A DNA stretch of 64,000 bases from Arabidopsis thaliana (taxonomy: Eukaryota; Streptophyta; Magnoliopsida; Brassicales; Brassicaceae), in assembly GCF_000001735.4 (NCBI RefSeq), contig NC_003075.7, positions 4,589,001 to 4,653,000 on the forward strand, read 5' to 3'. Positions 1 through 12,130 of the stretch are shown in pieces. Below the pieces are notes generated by a model, which saw nothing but the letters and a program-made list of their open reading frames with translations, did no database searches and was not told the origin of the DNA. A program made the position numbers and the translations under genes. Position 1 is the stretch's first letter; the number at the start of each line of letters is the position of its first letter.

Positions 1-1243
1 AAGACCGTGGAAGGAAGCTGTCTTGGGAAATATGTTTAGGTCAATATAGTGAAAATTGTTTACGTGAAATTGTAAGTGGATGCAGCTATGGTTCGTGACG
101 TAATTTATTACATGGTTCTTTTTAAAAAATTTGGTTGAATATACTTTAGTTGGATAATATCTAACAGGACAAAAAGGTATGCAGACTTTTGTTGAAATTG
201 TGGGATACGTTGTTCTTCTTGGAATACCAATTTCAATCAAGAACGAGAATTGGTAAGACGTAAAAAAAGGTGATAAATTTTAACTGATGAGAGTTCTCTT
301 GCATTATGAACAATTAACGTAATAATTTAGGTAACAAAGAGGAATGCCTTCCATCTAAAAATGAAGGAGAAAAAGATGAATGTGGATAGATTTGCGACAA
401 GAAAGAGAGATATAAAGAGAATGCCATTTTCTTGATGAAGAATAGGTCATATTGTCACACTATAAGACAAGCTTAGATTATTAGTTATGAAAAAGGTGAG
501 AAAACAGTTATGAAATGAACTCCTTGAAGCAACATTTGGTTCATATATTAAAGAGTTTCTGGTATTAATATCTTTAGGTTGAATGGTGGATTTACGTTCA
601 AACATTTTTTGTATGTGTATTTTATCTAAGGTTCTTCAATTTGTTTGAAAAGATTTTTCGCCTAAAGTTTTAAATATGACCAGTTTGTAAAGATATCAAA
701 CGAACATCCAAACATAATTGGAATAATCTGAAATTTGGTAGGAGACGTGAAACTAGTATAAAGACATCAAAGTTTGAGTTCAAATGTTAAATAAACAACA
801 CTGTTCCGGGTTGTTTAATTTATTTATAGGTTTATAGAATTATGTTGGGTTAAGGTTAGTATGTTTAAATTCATTCTTGTTTTCAACCCATAATACTTGT
901 ACGTAGAAGAAGATGGAGAAGATGAGGAAGAAAATGATGAAGATGACGAGAAAGAGAAAGAAGAAGAGTATAACAAATATGCGGATGGTGAAAGTAACGA
1001 CGACAATGGCAATGAAAATTTGACAATAAAAATAATGAGATTGAATATGAAGATTATACAAAGACACGTGTTGGTAATGATTTGAATATGAGAAATGAGT
1101 TGTTTTTCTGAAATAGTAATTTAAAAAATTTAAAGACCAACACATTATAATCATATAAGTTATTAATAACTATCATCATTCAAAAATAATTTTACCCAAA
1201 ATATATCAAGTAGTCCCACGCGTAACGTGGGTTCAAAACCTAG
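1..1243 (+). mobile_element. Non-autonomous Helitron, 3' portion (copy A)
   Basis: The right end has the Helitron 3' signature: a hairpin with a 6-bp GC-rich stem (CCCACG/CGTGGG, 1215-1231), a short spacer and terminal CTAG (1240-1243) followed by T. The body is collinear with 15951-17085 in this window, which ends the same way, so the element is a repeat family; the left end lies outside the window. A GAA-rich stretch near 900-1000 would encode a Glu/Asp-rich peptide. I treat this as low-complexity sequence, not a gene. Hairpin and CTAG are seen directly; the ATREP-like label is inference. Confidence 0.72.
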
Positions 1244-1659
1244 TTTATACTATAGAAAAGTCGAGGCTATTTGCTTCGAAAGACGTCCACATAGGATTTT
1301 AAATGACCAATCGGATATCAACATATAATTAATTACCATTTTTACAAACCTTGCAAATTAATATTTACAGAATTATAATTACTTTTTATATAAGTCATCT
1401 TACCAATTTACATTTTTTTATTTTAATATTTTTATACAATATATTTCTTTAAAAAATAAATAAAAATGGCAAATGTGTCAAATTACTTTTTTAAAAAAAC
1501 TTATAAATTTATATTCTTATTATTATTTTACTAATATTCTTATTTTCCTACAAAAAAGAATGATCAATCATGATTAGCCATCTCACTAATCAATATTTTT
1601 AGTAATCTCACTATTGAATATTTTTAAATTGAATAATATATTTTCGGATATTCCATTAA
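1244..1659. other. A+T-rich spacer
   Basis: About 400 bases of A+T-rich sequence with homopolymer runs and no open frame, structure or family I can recognise. It is the immediate left flank of the LINE. Confidence 0.5.
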
Positions 1660-1727
1660 GATTTTTTTGCTAACGTGTATTGGCGACTTCAAAGGCGATT
1701 TAGAGTTTTTTGCTTCTCTCACAGGTA

Positions 1728-3505
1728 TGATGCCAGCGGTGGTAGATCCTCTACCGAAGGGGATTGTTTAAAGGTCAGAAAAGGGTTTGCTAGCTCCGAT
1801 GGCCGATGGTGCAGTTGTTGGTTTGGAGAGTTTGGAGGTTTTAGAGAATTCTCAACAAGTAGATTCCAAGGTAATAGAAACATTGGAAAACGTTCAAACC
1901 GTGAAAGAGACTAATGAGATTTCAAAAAAGGAGGTGGTTGTGTTCCCGGTGGTTACAACGTCGGCTTCCAGTGCAAATCCGGTGTTGAAAAAATCATGGG
2001 TTCGAGCTGCTACAAAACATCTCTTCACGCAGCAGGAGGTTGTGGTGTCTGAGGTGATTGGTAAACAGAGAGTGGTGGTGCCGAAAGAGGTTGTTGCAGA
2101 TGCAAAACCGCTTTGGGAATATTTTCTTATTGGAAAATTTCTCAATGCTTCGGCTCCACACGTTGGTAAGATTCACATGATCGTGAACAAAATATGGAGA
2201 CTTGGAGATACTACTTCACTTATTGATGTGTTTGCAGTCAATGATTCAACAGTTGAGTTTCGAATCCGGAATGAAGCGATGCGAAGAAGGATTTTAAACA
2301 GAGGCATGTGGAATATCATGGGAATTCCAATGCTTATTTCAAAGTGGACTCCGTTTGCTGAGGAAGCATAACAGCCATGAAGTCAATTCCATTATGGGTT
2401 ACATTGAAAAATGTTCCACCTTCAATCTTCAGAGACAAGGGATTGGAATTTCTATCTAGTGTAGTTGGGAAACCAATAAAGTTACTTCCAAAAACTGAGA
2501 CATGTGTTAGCTTTGAAGAAGCTCAGATTTTGGTTCAAGCGGATCTCATCAAACCTTTACCAAAGGAGTATTACATTACAGGTGAAGAGAAGGGCGAATT
2601 AGATGTACTAGTTCAGTATTTCTATCCATGGTTGCCTCCTCGATGTGGTAAATGTCAAAAATGGGGGCATCAAACTTAAGCTTGTCTTGTAGTAGGCGGT
2701 AGTGACACAACTCACCATTGAAAAACTGTGCAATGTGAAACTGTTCAGGAAGTGGAGAATGTAGGATATGTATCCACACAGGCCCGTCCCAAAGCTAAAT
2801 CCCGTAAAGCATGGGCTTTAGGCAACAGATGATTATAAAATAATTTAGGGGCATCATTTTGTAGATATATATGGTGGTAGAGCAGCCGAGTTCAAGCCTT
2901 CCTAATGGAAGCTGTATTTTTTTTGTTTTTAGCTGTATTTAATGATGGGCCAATTTTTTTTTTTTTTAAGCAGCATTTTACCTTGGGCCGGCTCTGTATC
3001 CACAAATAAGGTTAGTGATAAAACAGAGATACAAAAGGAGGTTGTTGAAGTGATGGGGGATAAGGAGGCGTTTTCAGCAGAGAATGAGGATGATGAAGGA
3101 TAGATCACTCCTTGAAAGACTGGTCGTAGCCCTGGAAAACAGAGTGATGGTCTAAAATATGGAGAAACTTCCATATTGTCTAATACTTATTCAGCTCTAA
3201 GTGAGAAAATAGCGGATGGGGAGAATGACGAAAGCTCTGAAGAAGAACATGATGAAGTTAACAGTAGTGAAAATAAACAACATGAAACTTCACCTACAAG
3301 GATTGCCGACGTTTCAATCTCGGATACAACAGAGAAAGTAAAGAAAGCAAAAGGGAATAAGGCACAGAAAGATCGAGGTCTTCCTCCACGCCAACATCTC
3401 CCTCGTGATTCAAAATCTACTTATAAATTTGTTCAAAACCGGTCCTCTCAATCTGCTAGGGATCTCTCTAGAGAAAAGAGTAACAGTTCCACTCAAAATC
3501 TTTAA
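1728..3505 (+). pseudogene. LINE ORF1 (DUF4283 plus zinc knuckle), broken
   Basis: The likely start is the ATG at 1728 (MPAVVDPLPKG), with a stop soon after. The best-preserved part (1787-2371) has the DUF4283 look, including a WRLG motif and a region ending MRRRILNRGMWNI. The next frame (2377-2679) ends in a knuckle CGKCQKWGH whose last Cys lies just beyond a stop. A MITE interrupts it at 2779-2996. After that come an acidic stretch and a Ser/Lys-rich tail (3176-3505). In the family ORF1p binds element RNA as a chaperone; this copy is dead. Confidence 0.8.
2779..2996. mobile_element. hAT-type MITE inserted in LINE ORF1
   Basis: A 218-bp insert flanked by a perfect 8-bp direct repeat TATCCACA (2771-2778 and 2997-3004). 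The ends are imperfect inverted repeats: the left begins CAGGCCCGTCCC and the reverse complement of the right begins CAGAGCCGGCCC. An 8-bp duplication and CAG-type termini fit a non-autonomous hAT. It has no coding capacity and contains two T-runs. Removing the insert plus one repeat lets the ORF1 frame continue across the site, which supports the borders. Confidence 0.87.
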
Positions 3506-5780
3506 ATGTCGAGCTTCTTCTCGAATGTTCGTGGTTCTAATAAAAGGTCAAAGCATTACGTTGTTAAGGATTGGGTAGCAAAAGCGAATTTACAGTTTGG
3601 ATGTCTTCTTGAGACGCGGGTTAAGGAAAGACAAGCAGAAATAGTGTTTCAATCAGTGTTTCCGGATTGGTCATTTCTATCTAATTATGTTTCTCATCGA
3701 TTAGGCCGGATTTGGGTTGTTTGGAGTTCAAAGGTGCGACTTACTCCTGTTTTCACTAGCAGTAAGATGATTACAGTCTCGGTTTTAATGGAAGGCATAT
3801 CGAATGAATTCCTCCACGCCAACATCTCCCAGATTTCAACACTCCCAATCAGTAAGCATTTGTTAAAGATTGTCTCCTGAAGGAAAATGTTTTGTTGGCA
3901 TCTGAAATCGTTAAAGGTTATCATAAAGATTCAATCTCGACTCGAAGTGCGATAAAGATCGACATATCCAAGGCATTTGATTTGGTGCAGTGGCCATTCC
4001 TCCTCGCCACTCTCTCTACTTTGAATCTTCCATCAAAATTTATCAAATGGATTGAGCTCTGCATATCTACGGCCTCATTCTCGATCCAAATAAATGGTGA
4101 ATTATCCGGCTTGTTTCGCAGCGCAAGGGGTTTAAGGCAAGGTTGTTCCTTATCTCCATATATGTTTGTTATATGCATGAACTTTCTTTCACATATGCTC
4201 GACAAGGCTGCAGTGGAACGAAAATAGGCTACCATCCAAAATGCCAGAATCTCCAATTGACACACTTGTGTTTTGTAGATGATTTGTTGGTTGTTACAGA
4301 TGGATGAAAAAGCTCAATAGAAGGAACTCTTAATATCTTTCGACAATTTGCAGAATTTTCAGGGCTGCAAACTAGTCTTGAGAAATCAACTCTTTATATG
4401 GCAGGAGTAAAGGAGAGTGATATGGAAGTCATTCTACAAGCTTTTTCTTTCGCTTCTGGTGAACTACCCGTCAGATATCTGGCTTACCATTGTTAACAAA
4501 GAGAATGACTAGGAATGACTACACTCGGCTCATAGAGAAAATCAGAGACAAAATTGGTAAATGGACTACCAGGCATTTATCTTTTGCAGGTCAGCTGCAG
4601 CTTATTAGTTCTGTGATTCAGAACCTTACCAACTTCTGGATGTCTGCGTTTTGGTTGCCAACTGCGTGCATTAAAGAGATTAATAGCTTGTGTTCTGCTT
4701 TCTTATGGTCCGGACCCAAACTAAGTACTAAAAAGGCAAAAGTGGTTTGGAGTGAGGTATGCACACCGAAATGTGAGGGAGGACTCGGTCTGCGTTCTCT
4801 AATAGAAACGAACAAGGTCAGCTGTTTAAAGCTCATCCGGAGAATTACATCATCAACATCCTTTTCGTCTCTTAAAGAGAACTCGACTTTAGGGTCATGG
4901 ATGTGGAAAAAGTTACTCAAATATCGAGAGTTAGCTGCGGGGTTTATCCAAACTGAGGTTCAGAATGGACGATCTACTTCTTTTTGGTTTGATAACTGGT
5001 CACACCTTGGGCGTTTGATTGAACGTACGGGACAACGAGGTTGCATTGATATGGGATTCACTCTTCATGCCACAGTTTCTGAAGCAGTATTGCGACATAA
5101 GAAAAGGCGACACAGAATTGATACCTTGAATCCAATAGAAACAGCCTTAAACGATATTCGTTCCAAAGGACACATAGAAGCAGAGGATATAGTGCGTTGG
5201 AAGGGGAAGGGGAACATTTTTAAAACAAGATTCAGTACTAAAGAAACTTGAGCTGCTACTCGTGACTCAAGACCTCTAGCAGAGTGGTATAAAGGCATAT
5301 GGTTCTCTCATGTCACGGCTAAATGTTCACTCCTTGCTTGGCTTGCACAGAAAAATCAATTAAGTATCGGTGACAGAATGCTTTATTTGAATGTTTGGTC
5401 GGGTCTCACTCATAAACTAATCCCCTCACAATTCTTAACCAGCTGGAACACTATTATTAAGACTCTCACAGACACATCTCTTGATAGAGAAAGCTTGTTT
5501 TTGATGAGATTTTTTTTCAGCTTGTAGTGCATTCACTATGGAAAGAAAGAAATGGTCGCAGACATGGAGAAGCTCCTATCTCTTCACTTCAGCTCATTCG
5601 ACTACTCGATAAGCAAGTTCGAAACAGGATCTCTTCCATTAGAGAACAGGGAGACGGGAGATATGACGGTTGTATTGCAAAGTGGTTTGGTTCAAGATAA
5701 CAAATTCACTTTTTGCTTGTTTCAAAATTTCCTACCAAAAACTTGTATATTAATCATACGCTGCAGCTGCATGTGATGTA
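3506..5780 (+). pseudogene. LINE ORF2: endonuclease fragment, RT, zf-RVT region, broken
   Basis: 3506-3880 resembles the start of an EEP endonuclease (LLETRVKE). A deletion then joins it to reverse transcriptase at 3892-4227: AIKIDISKAFD holds the first catalytic Asp and RGLRQGCSLSP is the next RT motif. After a stop the catalytic FVDD box is readable at about 4270-4285. 4490-5251 matches the LINE C-terminal region (IGKWTTRHLSFAGQLQLI and a GGLGLR motif). The remainder to 5780 is out of frame. The fold is recognisable but the enzyme is not functional. Confidence 0.85.
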
Positions 5781-5790
5781 ACCACGTTTT

Positions 5791-6650
5791 TTCGAATAAA
5801 TTTTGCATTTTATATATAAAAAGAAGGATATTTTTTAATTCTAATAATTTTTATACAAAATATATACTATTAATTGAGAATCATTACAAATTTTACAACC
5901 GTGTGAGAGGTAATTTATTAGTAGCTTAACACTAACTTAAATATTTTGTCCATGGGCAAAAAAGACAATTAACATTTGAAATAAAACGCAGATCTTGGGT
6001 GGGTAATTTCTGGTATCCATCCCTTTATGAATCTTAACCCTTTCTATATGTTCTATTGGGTTCTACGTAATAGGCTTAATGAAAATCTCAAATGGCGTTT
6101 ATCTTCAATTTTCGATTGCATTATTTAAGTTAACTATATTTAAAATTTTCGATTACAATAATTATCATCTACTATAAAAAAAGATGCAATTTTGAAATCA
6201 CTAAAATTTCGGTGCAAGTTAATATTTGATTTACCAAAACAGATTGAAAATATAAGGAATATTTGATTTATTAACAGCCTGCTCCTTAATTACTATTATT
6301 ATTCCTTAACTAATCGAAATTCTTTAAATATAGAAGATCCATTCATTTTAAATTCAAATTAGAAAACAGACATACATTTCCTGTACAAGTTAATATACAT
6401 GCCCATTAATTATCATTTACTATAAGAAAACAATGCAATTTTAAATAACCTTAAGAAATAAGAAATCAATTCACTAAAATTCCGTTGCAACTTCATATAC
6501 GATTTACCATAACAGATTTAAACTATAAGGAATATCTGAATAATTCAAGCATATACCTTATTATGTTTTCTTCGAAAAATATTTTTTTGCATCGTATATT
6601 CCCAAACCCGACAATGAGAACCTACCATGTCGAATTAGTATAAATATAGG
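5791..6650. repeat. A+T-rich stretch with a diverged direct repeat
   Basis: A unit at about 6162-6268 recurs at about 6409-6540 with substitutions and a short extra segment; both contain ACTATAARAAAA, a CACTAAAATT core and a TATAAGGAATAT end. No open frame. It lies just upstream of the RPA-like pseudogene and may be the 5' region of the Helitron that carried it. Confidence 0.55.
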
Positions 6651-6657
6651 GTAAAGA

Positions 6658-9600
6658 ATGAATACGGACGTCAAACCTTTCAAAAATGAATAAAAATTCA
6701 AGTTAAAATTGTGCATTCGTGGACACAATACACGAAATACTCAGGTGAAACAATGGAGATGATTCTTTCTGATGCATCTGTAAGTTTAGATTTCTTTTTC
6801 ACTTACTGGTCTTAATTCTGTTTCACTCTAATATATTAATCTACTCCTCATCTTATATATATATATATATATATAAAGAAGGTACTTTGATACATGCTAC
6901 TATCAAAAAGGAATAAGTGAACAAGCTACAGAGGTTCATCAAAACTAGAGAGTGGCGTATTATCGAAAAATTTCAGGTAGCTAAAGCAATGGGAAAGTAT
7001 CGGGCAACAAAACATGTTTTCAAAATGACCATGTCCAACTTGACTTCTATAAGTAGTGCTCCTGTAATTTCTGACGATATGTACTTGGACCTGGCAAACT
7101 ACACTGATATTTTGAATGAAGCAGGACTCAATGAAAACATATTGATTGGCAATATTTCTCTCATATTCATACGTTTTCTATGTGTTATAGTTTGAGTTTA
7201 ATAATTGTATACACTCAAAATAATATACATATTTTTTCATTGGTGTAGATGTTGTTGGTCAAGTTGTTAGTTTCAGTGAGATGAAAACCCATGACGTCAA
7301 AAATAAGGTCACAAAGAAGCTTGAATCTGAACTTCGAGATACCAAGTATGTGTATCTATACTATATTCGATTACATATATGTAATCAATATATACTATCT
7401 TTAAGCTTAAAACTTTATGTGTATAAAACTGTATGTGTGTATAGAGTTTGTATATATGTATTGACTTTTAATTACAATCGGTGCAAAGATGAACGATTGA
7501 AATGTACTCTTTGGGGGAGATTTGATGTCGCAATGTGGACTACATGTCAGAATGGAGGGACTGTGAAGGTTATTTGTTTGATTCGGCTGGCTAAGATCAA
7601 TTCATTTAAAGGTTTAGAATGCTTTACTTTAACAAATTAAACGATTTTTATTTAATATCCCTCTACGTAGACATATTTGATTATATATATTTCATTTGTA
7701 GGTTTAAGATCAATTTCAAATGCATTTGAAATGTCACTGCTAGAAATCAATTCCACTGATGTGATTCAAATTACCCTAATGACTACTCTCTCAAATAAAG
7801 TGGTCAGTTGTAGCACTTAGGGGTCGAATTCCACAAAGTTTTCGGATCACACAATAGACTAATAATTTCAAATAAAGCTAAACCGGAAATATTATAAAAG
7901 TAAAAGACAAGAAAGCAATAAAAGAGATTGGTTGTAGATTTAGATGATTAAGACGTCGGGTTTAGTGAAATTCTAAGAAAAATCAGAATAGTAGATCTTG
8001 CAGTAAATTAGGATTATTATCGAACCATTCTAGAACTCAAATCACTAATATAGAGTAACTGGTGGCGTTCTGTGCTACTCACTAAGCTTAATAGTATTGA
8101 TCCCAACTCTCTTGTAAATCCCTAGAACTAAGCAAGCATTATAATCTGGTTTGAGAAGTTCACCTAAGTATGTAAATCGACGTTAGTCCGCATTTAAATA
8201 ATAGGCTCATCTAAGATAGTTCCACTAACAGATACCTTCAGTGGGTATACCTAATATCCTAAGGTCAAGTTCTAGTTAATTACTCTAGAACTAACATTAA
8301 GAACATTCAAAGATGAAGAATTCTAAATATATTATCTTAACAGGATTTTCGATGTACTAATTCATCCAAATCTCTAATGAGACTCCCTAAACCCAACAAG
8401 AGATCTACTCAGACATGGTTATCAAAGAACAAAACATGTTTGAATAAGAAATCAATGTAAGAAACAGGAAGAGAATAGAGTTTAGAAAGATCTTCTCTAA
8501 AGAGAGTCTCTAGAGCGTTTTACTCCCAATAATAAAGAGATAATAAGAGTTAGAGTTAAAACAATGACCTTAAAAACGATATATATACGACCTAAAACGT
8601 GATGGGCCTTCTTTGAAAAAAGGAAGAAGTTCTGGGGCGAATTTGAAAATCTTCAAAACATCAATAAGTTACGTTTTTGAATTGCCGTCAAGTATTGATG
8701 TCGCTCGACACCAGGGGTTGTGTCGATCGACACCTACGCGGATTTTGGTCTGCGAACTGCTACTGCGGCTTAAGTTGTCTGTTTTGCTCCAGAATGCTCC
8801 ATAATCTCCAAATGCATCCCAAACATGTAAAGACCTGACAAAGACTAGAAAGAACTCTACATATAACAAAAGGACTATAAAACTATACCTAAATCATAGC
8901 TAAAAGCAGTGAAAATCGAGATATATCACCCACCTACCATGTTGTTCTTGATTTCGTGGCAAAGTAAGTTGTTATATGATTGGAGAATTGTATAATTATC
9001 AGAATAAAAATTTATTGGTGTATACATACTATATTATTGTTTAAATTAACTACAATATTTGTAGTTTGCCTCCCGATGTTTTGTCTCTCACTATACAAGA
9101 AGCTAATCCAAGAGAAGGGAATGAAATGATTAGAAAGAAACAATAGTATGATCGTTTTCTAAGGAAAACAATCTCCGACCTCTTTGAGCTTTCTTAGGTA
9201 ATATTCTTAATAGTATAGACTAATTTAGTTAAATGGTTGAATCTTTTTAAATTATTGAAAATCTTAAAAAATTTCTAAGTTCAGAGGTGCAATATCATTT
9301 GTACCATATTGGAAAGTGGACACAGACTATTCTTGGTTTTTCTTTTGTTGTCTGAAATGTAACAAAACAGTTCTTAAGATACCAAAAGTTGAAAATGAGA
9401 TTGTTAAGAAAGGTAAGAAACAAATGTTTTGGTCTCCCGCATGCAAAGAAGATACTCCTAAGGTTCAACCAAGGTAAGTACCTAATAATTTGTCGTAAAA
9501 AATCATTTGTTAAATAATAGTAGAGTCTATCAAATACTATTTTTTGTTCATTTCAATTATAGGTGCCTTTTAAACATTATTGTTATGGACAATACTGGAG

Positions 9601-9856
9601 ACACTAAACTATTGGTGTTTGATAAAAATGCACAAGAGATAGTCGGTGTCTCTGCGGAGGATATTTTGGACGGTAACTAGGATGAGGTAACATCATTACA
9701 ATTGCTACGTTATACTATCCTAACATTTATAAAAAAAAACATGAAGTATTGAACACTTTTGTATTGCTTTATAACAGATACATGATCATATAAACTTGCC
9801 TCAAAGAATCCAAGACTTAAAAGGGAAAACTTTCCATTTGACAAAAAAAAAAGGAG
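6658..9856 (+). pseudogene. RPA1-like OB-fold gene (Helitron cargo), copy 1
   Basis: Readable exons match the plant RPA 70-kDa-like family: an N-terminal part with KIQVKIVHSW and GETMEMILSD (6658-6782), WRIIEKFQVAKAMGKYRATKH (6906-7190), a second OB-fold block (7240-7345), a TLWGRFD segment (7485-7610), a Cys-containing zinc-ribbon-like part near 9345-9370, and a C-terminal OB block (9562-9680). GT/AG-like borders separate them. A TAA early in exon 1, several later stops and a solo LTR at 7757 break the gene. RPA-like proteins bind single-stranded DNA and are typical cargo of plant Helitrons. The Athila-like element begins at its 3' end. Confidence 0.72.
7757..8928 (-). mobile_element. Solo LTR inserted in RPA-like copy 1
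   Basis: The 1172-bp segment starts TGATGTGATT and ends GATATATCA, so both ends are TG...CA. It is flanked by TCCAC (7752-7756) and CCCAC (8929-8933), a 4/5 match to a 5-bp target duplication. A TATA-like run (8577-8588), read on the minus strand, suggests that orientation. 8690-8735 holds inverted TGTCGATCGACA-type motifs. The part near 8690-8928 is homologous, in reverse orientation, to 54637-54688 plus 60402-60600. No internal coding region or primer site is present, hence solo LTR. Confidence 0.62.
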
Positions 9857-10352
9857 GTCACTATTACGAGAGTGGATTGACCCAGTTTTTGAATCTATCG
9901 TTTAGGGTTTCTGCCTTTCACTTGTTAGCCACCTGATGAACCCTAGAGTTGCCCTTATCAATGAATCCATCCTTAGGACTTCTATTCTTCTTAGATTTAT
10001 TTATATTCACCCCCTGATTGCACTTTTATTTACCTGTTATTTGTATCACCTGTTGATTGCATTTTCGTTCTTAAATTTGTTGCATGTTGGTTCTACTCGA
10101 CCCAATGATCAAGTAGGGCTCTTAAGTTCTTATCTTTGTTGTTCGAATCTTGACCTAGGATTGTTACTAGAAACCAACCATCTCTATAATCTGGCTTGAC
10201 TTAGTTGCTTCTGTACACATCTTGATTGCTAGCAATAACAGTGGACTGGATTGACACCCCCTATAGCTGCATCGACATGTTAGTGTTTAAGGGGAATTGA
10301 ACTGAACACACCACACTTCAGCTAATAAGTAGGCGTAAAAACTTACTTATTA
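9850..10352 (+). repeat. Truncated 5' LTR of the Athila-like element
   Basis: Nearly identical to the last 500 bp of the LTR at 13340-14767 and to the reverse complement of part of 20217-21745. It ends CTTACTTATTA where the other copies end CTACTTATCA, so its terminal CA has mutated to TA. The first part of the LTR is missing; similarity starts at about 9850. Confidence 0.85.
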
Positions 10353-10355
10353 GTT

Positions 10356-10368
10356 TGGCGCCGTTGCC
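10356..10368 (+). other. Primer-binding site
   Basis: TGGCGCCGTTGCC lies a few bases after the 5' LTR and matches the primer site usual for Athila/Tat elements, complementary to the 3' end of tRNA-Asp. It fixes the LTR end and the element's direction. Confidence 0.85.
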
Positions 10369-10482
10369 AATTCATTGTTACATTCAAGATATTAGAAAAA
10401 GTTAAGATCAAGTTCTTTTACATTAATCAAGTTACTAACTCATCTTTTCGTCTTCTTGTTTTTGTGGTATAGGTACTAATCT

Positions 10483-12118
10483 TTGTGCATGCAAACTCGG
10501 TCCAAAGTTTCTGCACACCTACTACCATTCAGAGACAGAATTGACAGAATAGCTCGTGAGTTACAAGAAACCAAAGCAAGGGCAGCCTGTGATCTGCAAA
10601 GACCAACTGCTATGGATCAACAGAACAAACTAGTTGATGTTCAAGACCCACCTAATGTTGATCAACCAAGAAACATTGGTGCTGGGGATGCCCCAAGGAA
10701 TCATCACCAAAGACAAGGGATAGTGCCTCCACCAGTTCAGATCAACAACTTTGAGATCATGAGTGGTCTCATCTCCATGATCCAAGGAAACAAGTTCCAT
10801 GGTCTACCTAAGGAAGATCCCCTTGACAATCTTGACAGCTTTGATAGGCTCTGTGGCCTTACAAAGATCAATGGTGTCACTAAAGATATGTTTAAGCTCA
10901 GACTATTTCCCTTCTCTTTGGGAGACAAGGCACACCACTGGAAGAAGACTCTACCCCCAGACTCCATCACCTCTTGGGATGATTGTAAGAAAGATTTTCT
11001 TGCCAAGTTTTTCTCTAACGCTCGCACAGCTAGATTAAGGAACGAGATCTCAGGCTTCACACAGAAAAACAATGAAACTTTCTTTGAAGCTTCTGAGAGG
11101 TTTAAAAGCTACACCACTTACTGTCCCCATCACGGATTCAAGAAGGCTTCATTATTGAGGACACTCTACAGAGGAGCTTTACCCAAGATAAGAATGCTAC
11201 TCGACACTACCTCAAATGGAAACTTCCTGAACAACGATGTAGCAGAAGGATGGGAGTTGGTCGAAAATCTAGCACAATCTGATGGGTGCTACAATGAAGA
11301 CTATGATCGCTCAGTGAGAGGAACTGGAGGAACTGAGGATAAATAGAGCAAAGATATCAAAGCCCTGAATGAAAAGCTAGACAAGCTGTTGCTGGCTCAA
11401 AGAAGCAGATACACTACATCACTGATGAAGAGCATTTCCAAATGCAAGAAGGGGGGAATGATCAAACTGAAGAGCTGTGTTACATTCAAAACCAAGGAGG
11501 GTTCAACAAGGGCTACAACAACTACCAGCCCAACCCAAACCTCTCCTACAGAAGCACTAATGTAGCTAACCCCCAAGATCAAGTGTATCCACCACAACAG
11601 AATCAGTCTAAGCCTTTTGTTCAGTACAACCAAGGTTATGTCCCTAAACAACAGTTTAATGGAGGCTACCAACAGCAGAATCCACCACCAGGGTTCACTC
11701 AACAACCATAACAAGCCCGAGCAGCTCAAGATCCTGAATTTAAGCAACTTATTCAACAGATCATTCAAGGACAAGCTACTAGCGCTACGGCTTTTGACAA
11801 AAAGATAGTTGAATTACACAACAAGATCGATTGTTCTTACAACGATCTAAATGTCAAGTTCGAAGCTCTGAATTCCAAAATCAAGTATGTCGAGAGTCAA
11901 TTTGCATCAACCTCTGCTCCGAAGCATCCTTAGCAACTTCCAGGGAATGTAGTTCAAAATCCTAAGGACTATGCTACTGCTAATGCTATCATCATCCACG
12001 AAGAAGATGAGTCTCCACCAAGTCATCAGACACCCAATACTGAGGACAATATGATTCAAGAAGGGGGGATTCAACTCAAATTGATGCACCTGCCACCCAA
12101 CAATTCATCTGGACTATA
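10483..12118 (+). pseudogene. Athila-type gag
   Basis: The best open stretch is 10483-11346 (287 aa). It contains the retrotransposon gag core: [20 protein letters not shown], a [10 protein letters not shown] region and [20 protein letters not shown]. It ends in a stop, and the frame is picked up again at 11442-11711 as a Gln/Asn-rich segment and later pieces to about 12118, with further stops. Gag forms the virus-like particle. No clear CCHC knuckle is visible. Confidence 0.82.
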
Positions 12119-12130
12119 GAGCACACACCT

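Larger units (their letters stand above)
1660..5790 (+). mobile_element. L1-type LINE, degenerate
   Basis: The order is that of a plant L1 LINE: ORF1 with a DUF4283-like nucleic-acid-binding domain and a zinc knuckle, then ORF2 with an endonuclease start, reverse transcriptase and a C-terminal zf-RVT-like region, then an A+T-rich 3' end near 5790. Both ORFs contain stops and frameshifts, and much of the endonuclease-to-RT part is missing. No convincing target duplication was found: GGATATT occurs near both ends but is weak, so the borders are approximate. The element cannot be autonomous. Confidence 0.85.

Noticed and set aside
840..1154. Minus-strand 104-aa frame rich in Phe/Ile
   Set aside because: It is the complement of the GAA-rich stretch of the Helitron; the hydrophobic composition is an artefact of TTC repeats.
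5810..5840. LINE target duplication GGATATT
   Set aside because: It matches a word near 1648, but is short, A+T-rich and not placed exactly at both ends.
8696..8736. CRISPR-like short repeats
   Set aside because: Only two inverted copies in an LTR, in a plant nuclear context; no array.
9936..10199. 87-aa frame in the LTR, and the similar frame at 14336-14524
   Set aside because: Both are at the same place in two LTR copies and are chance frames of LTR sequence.
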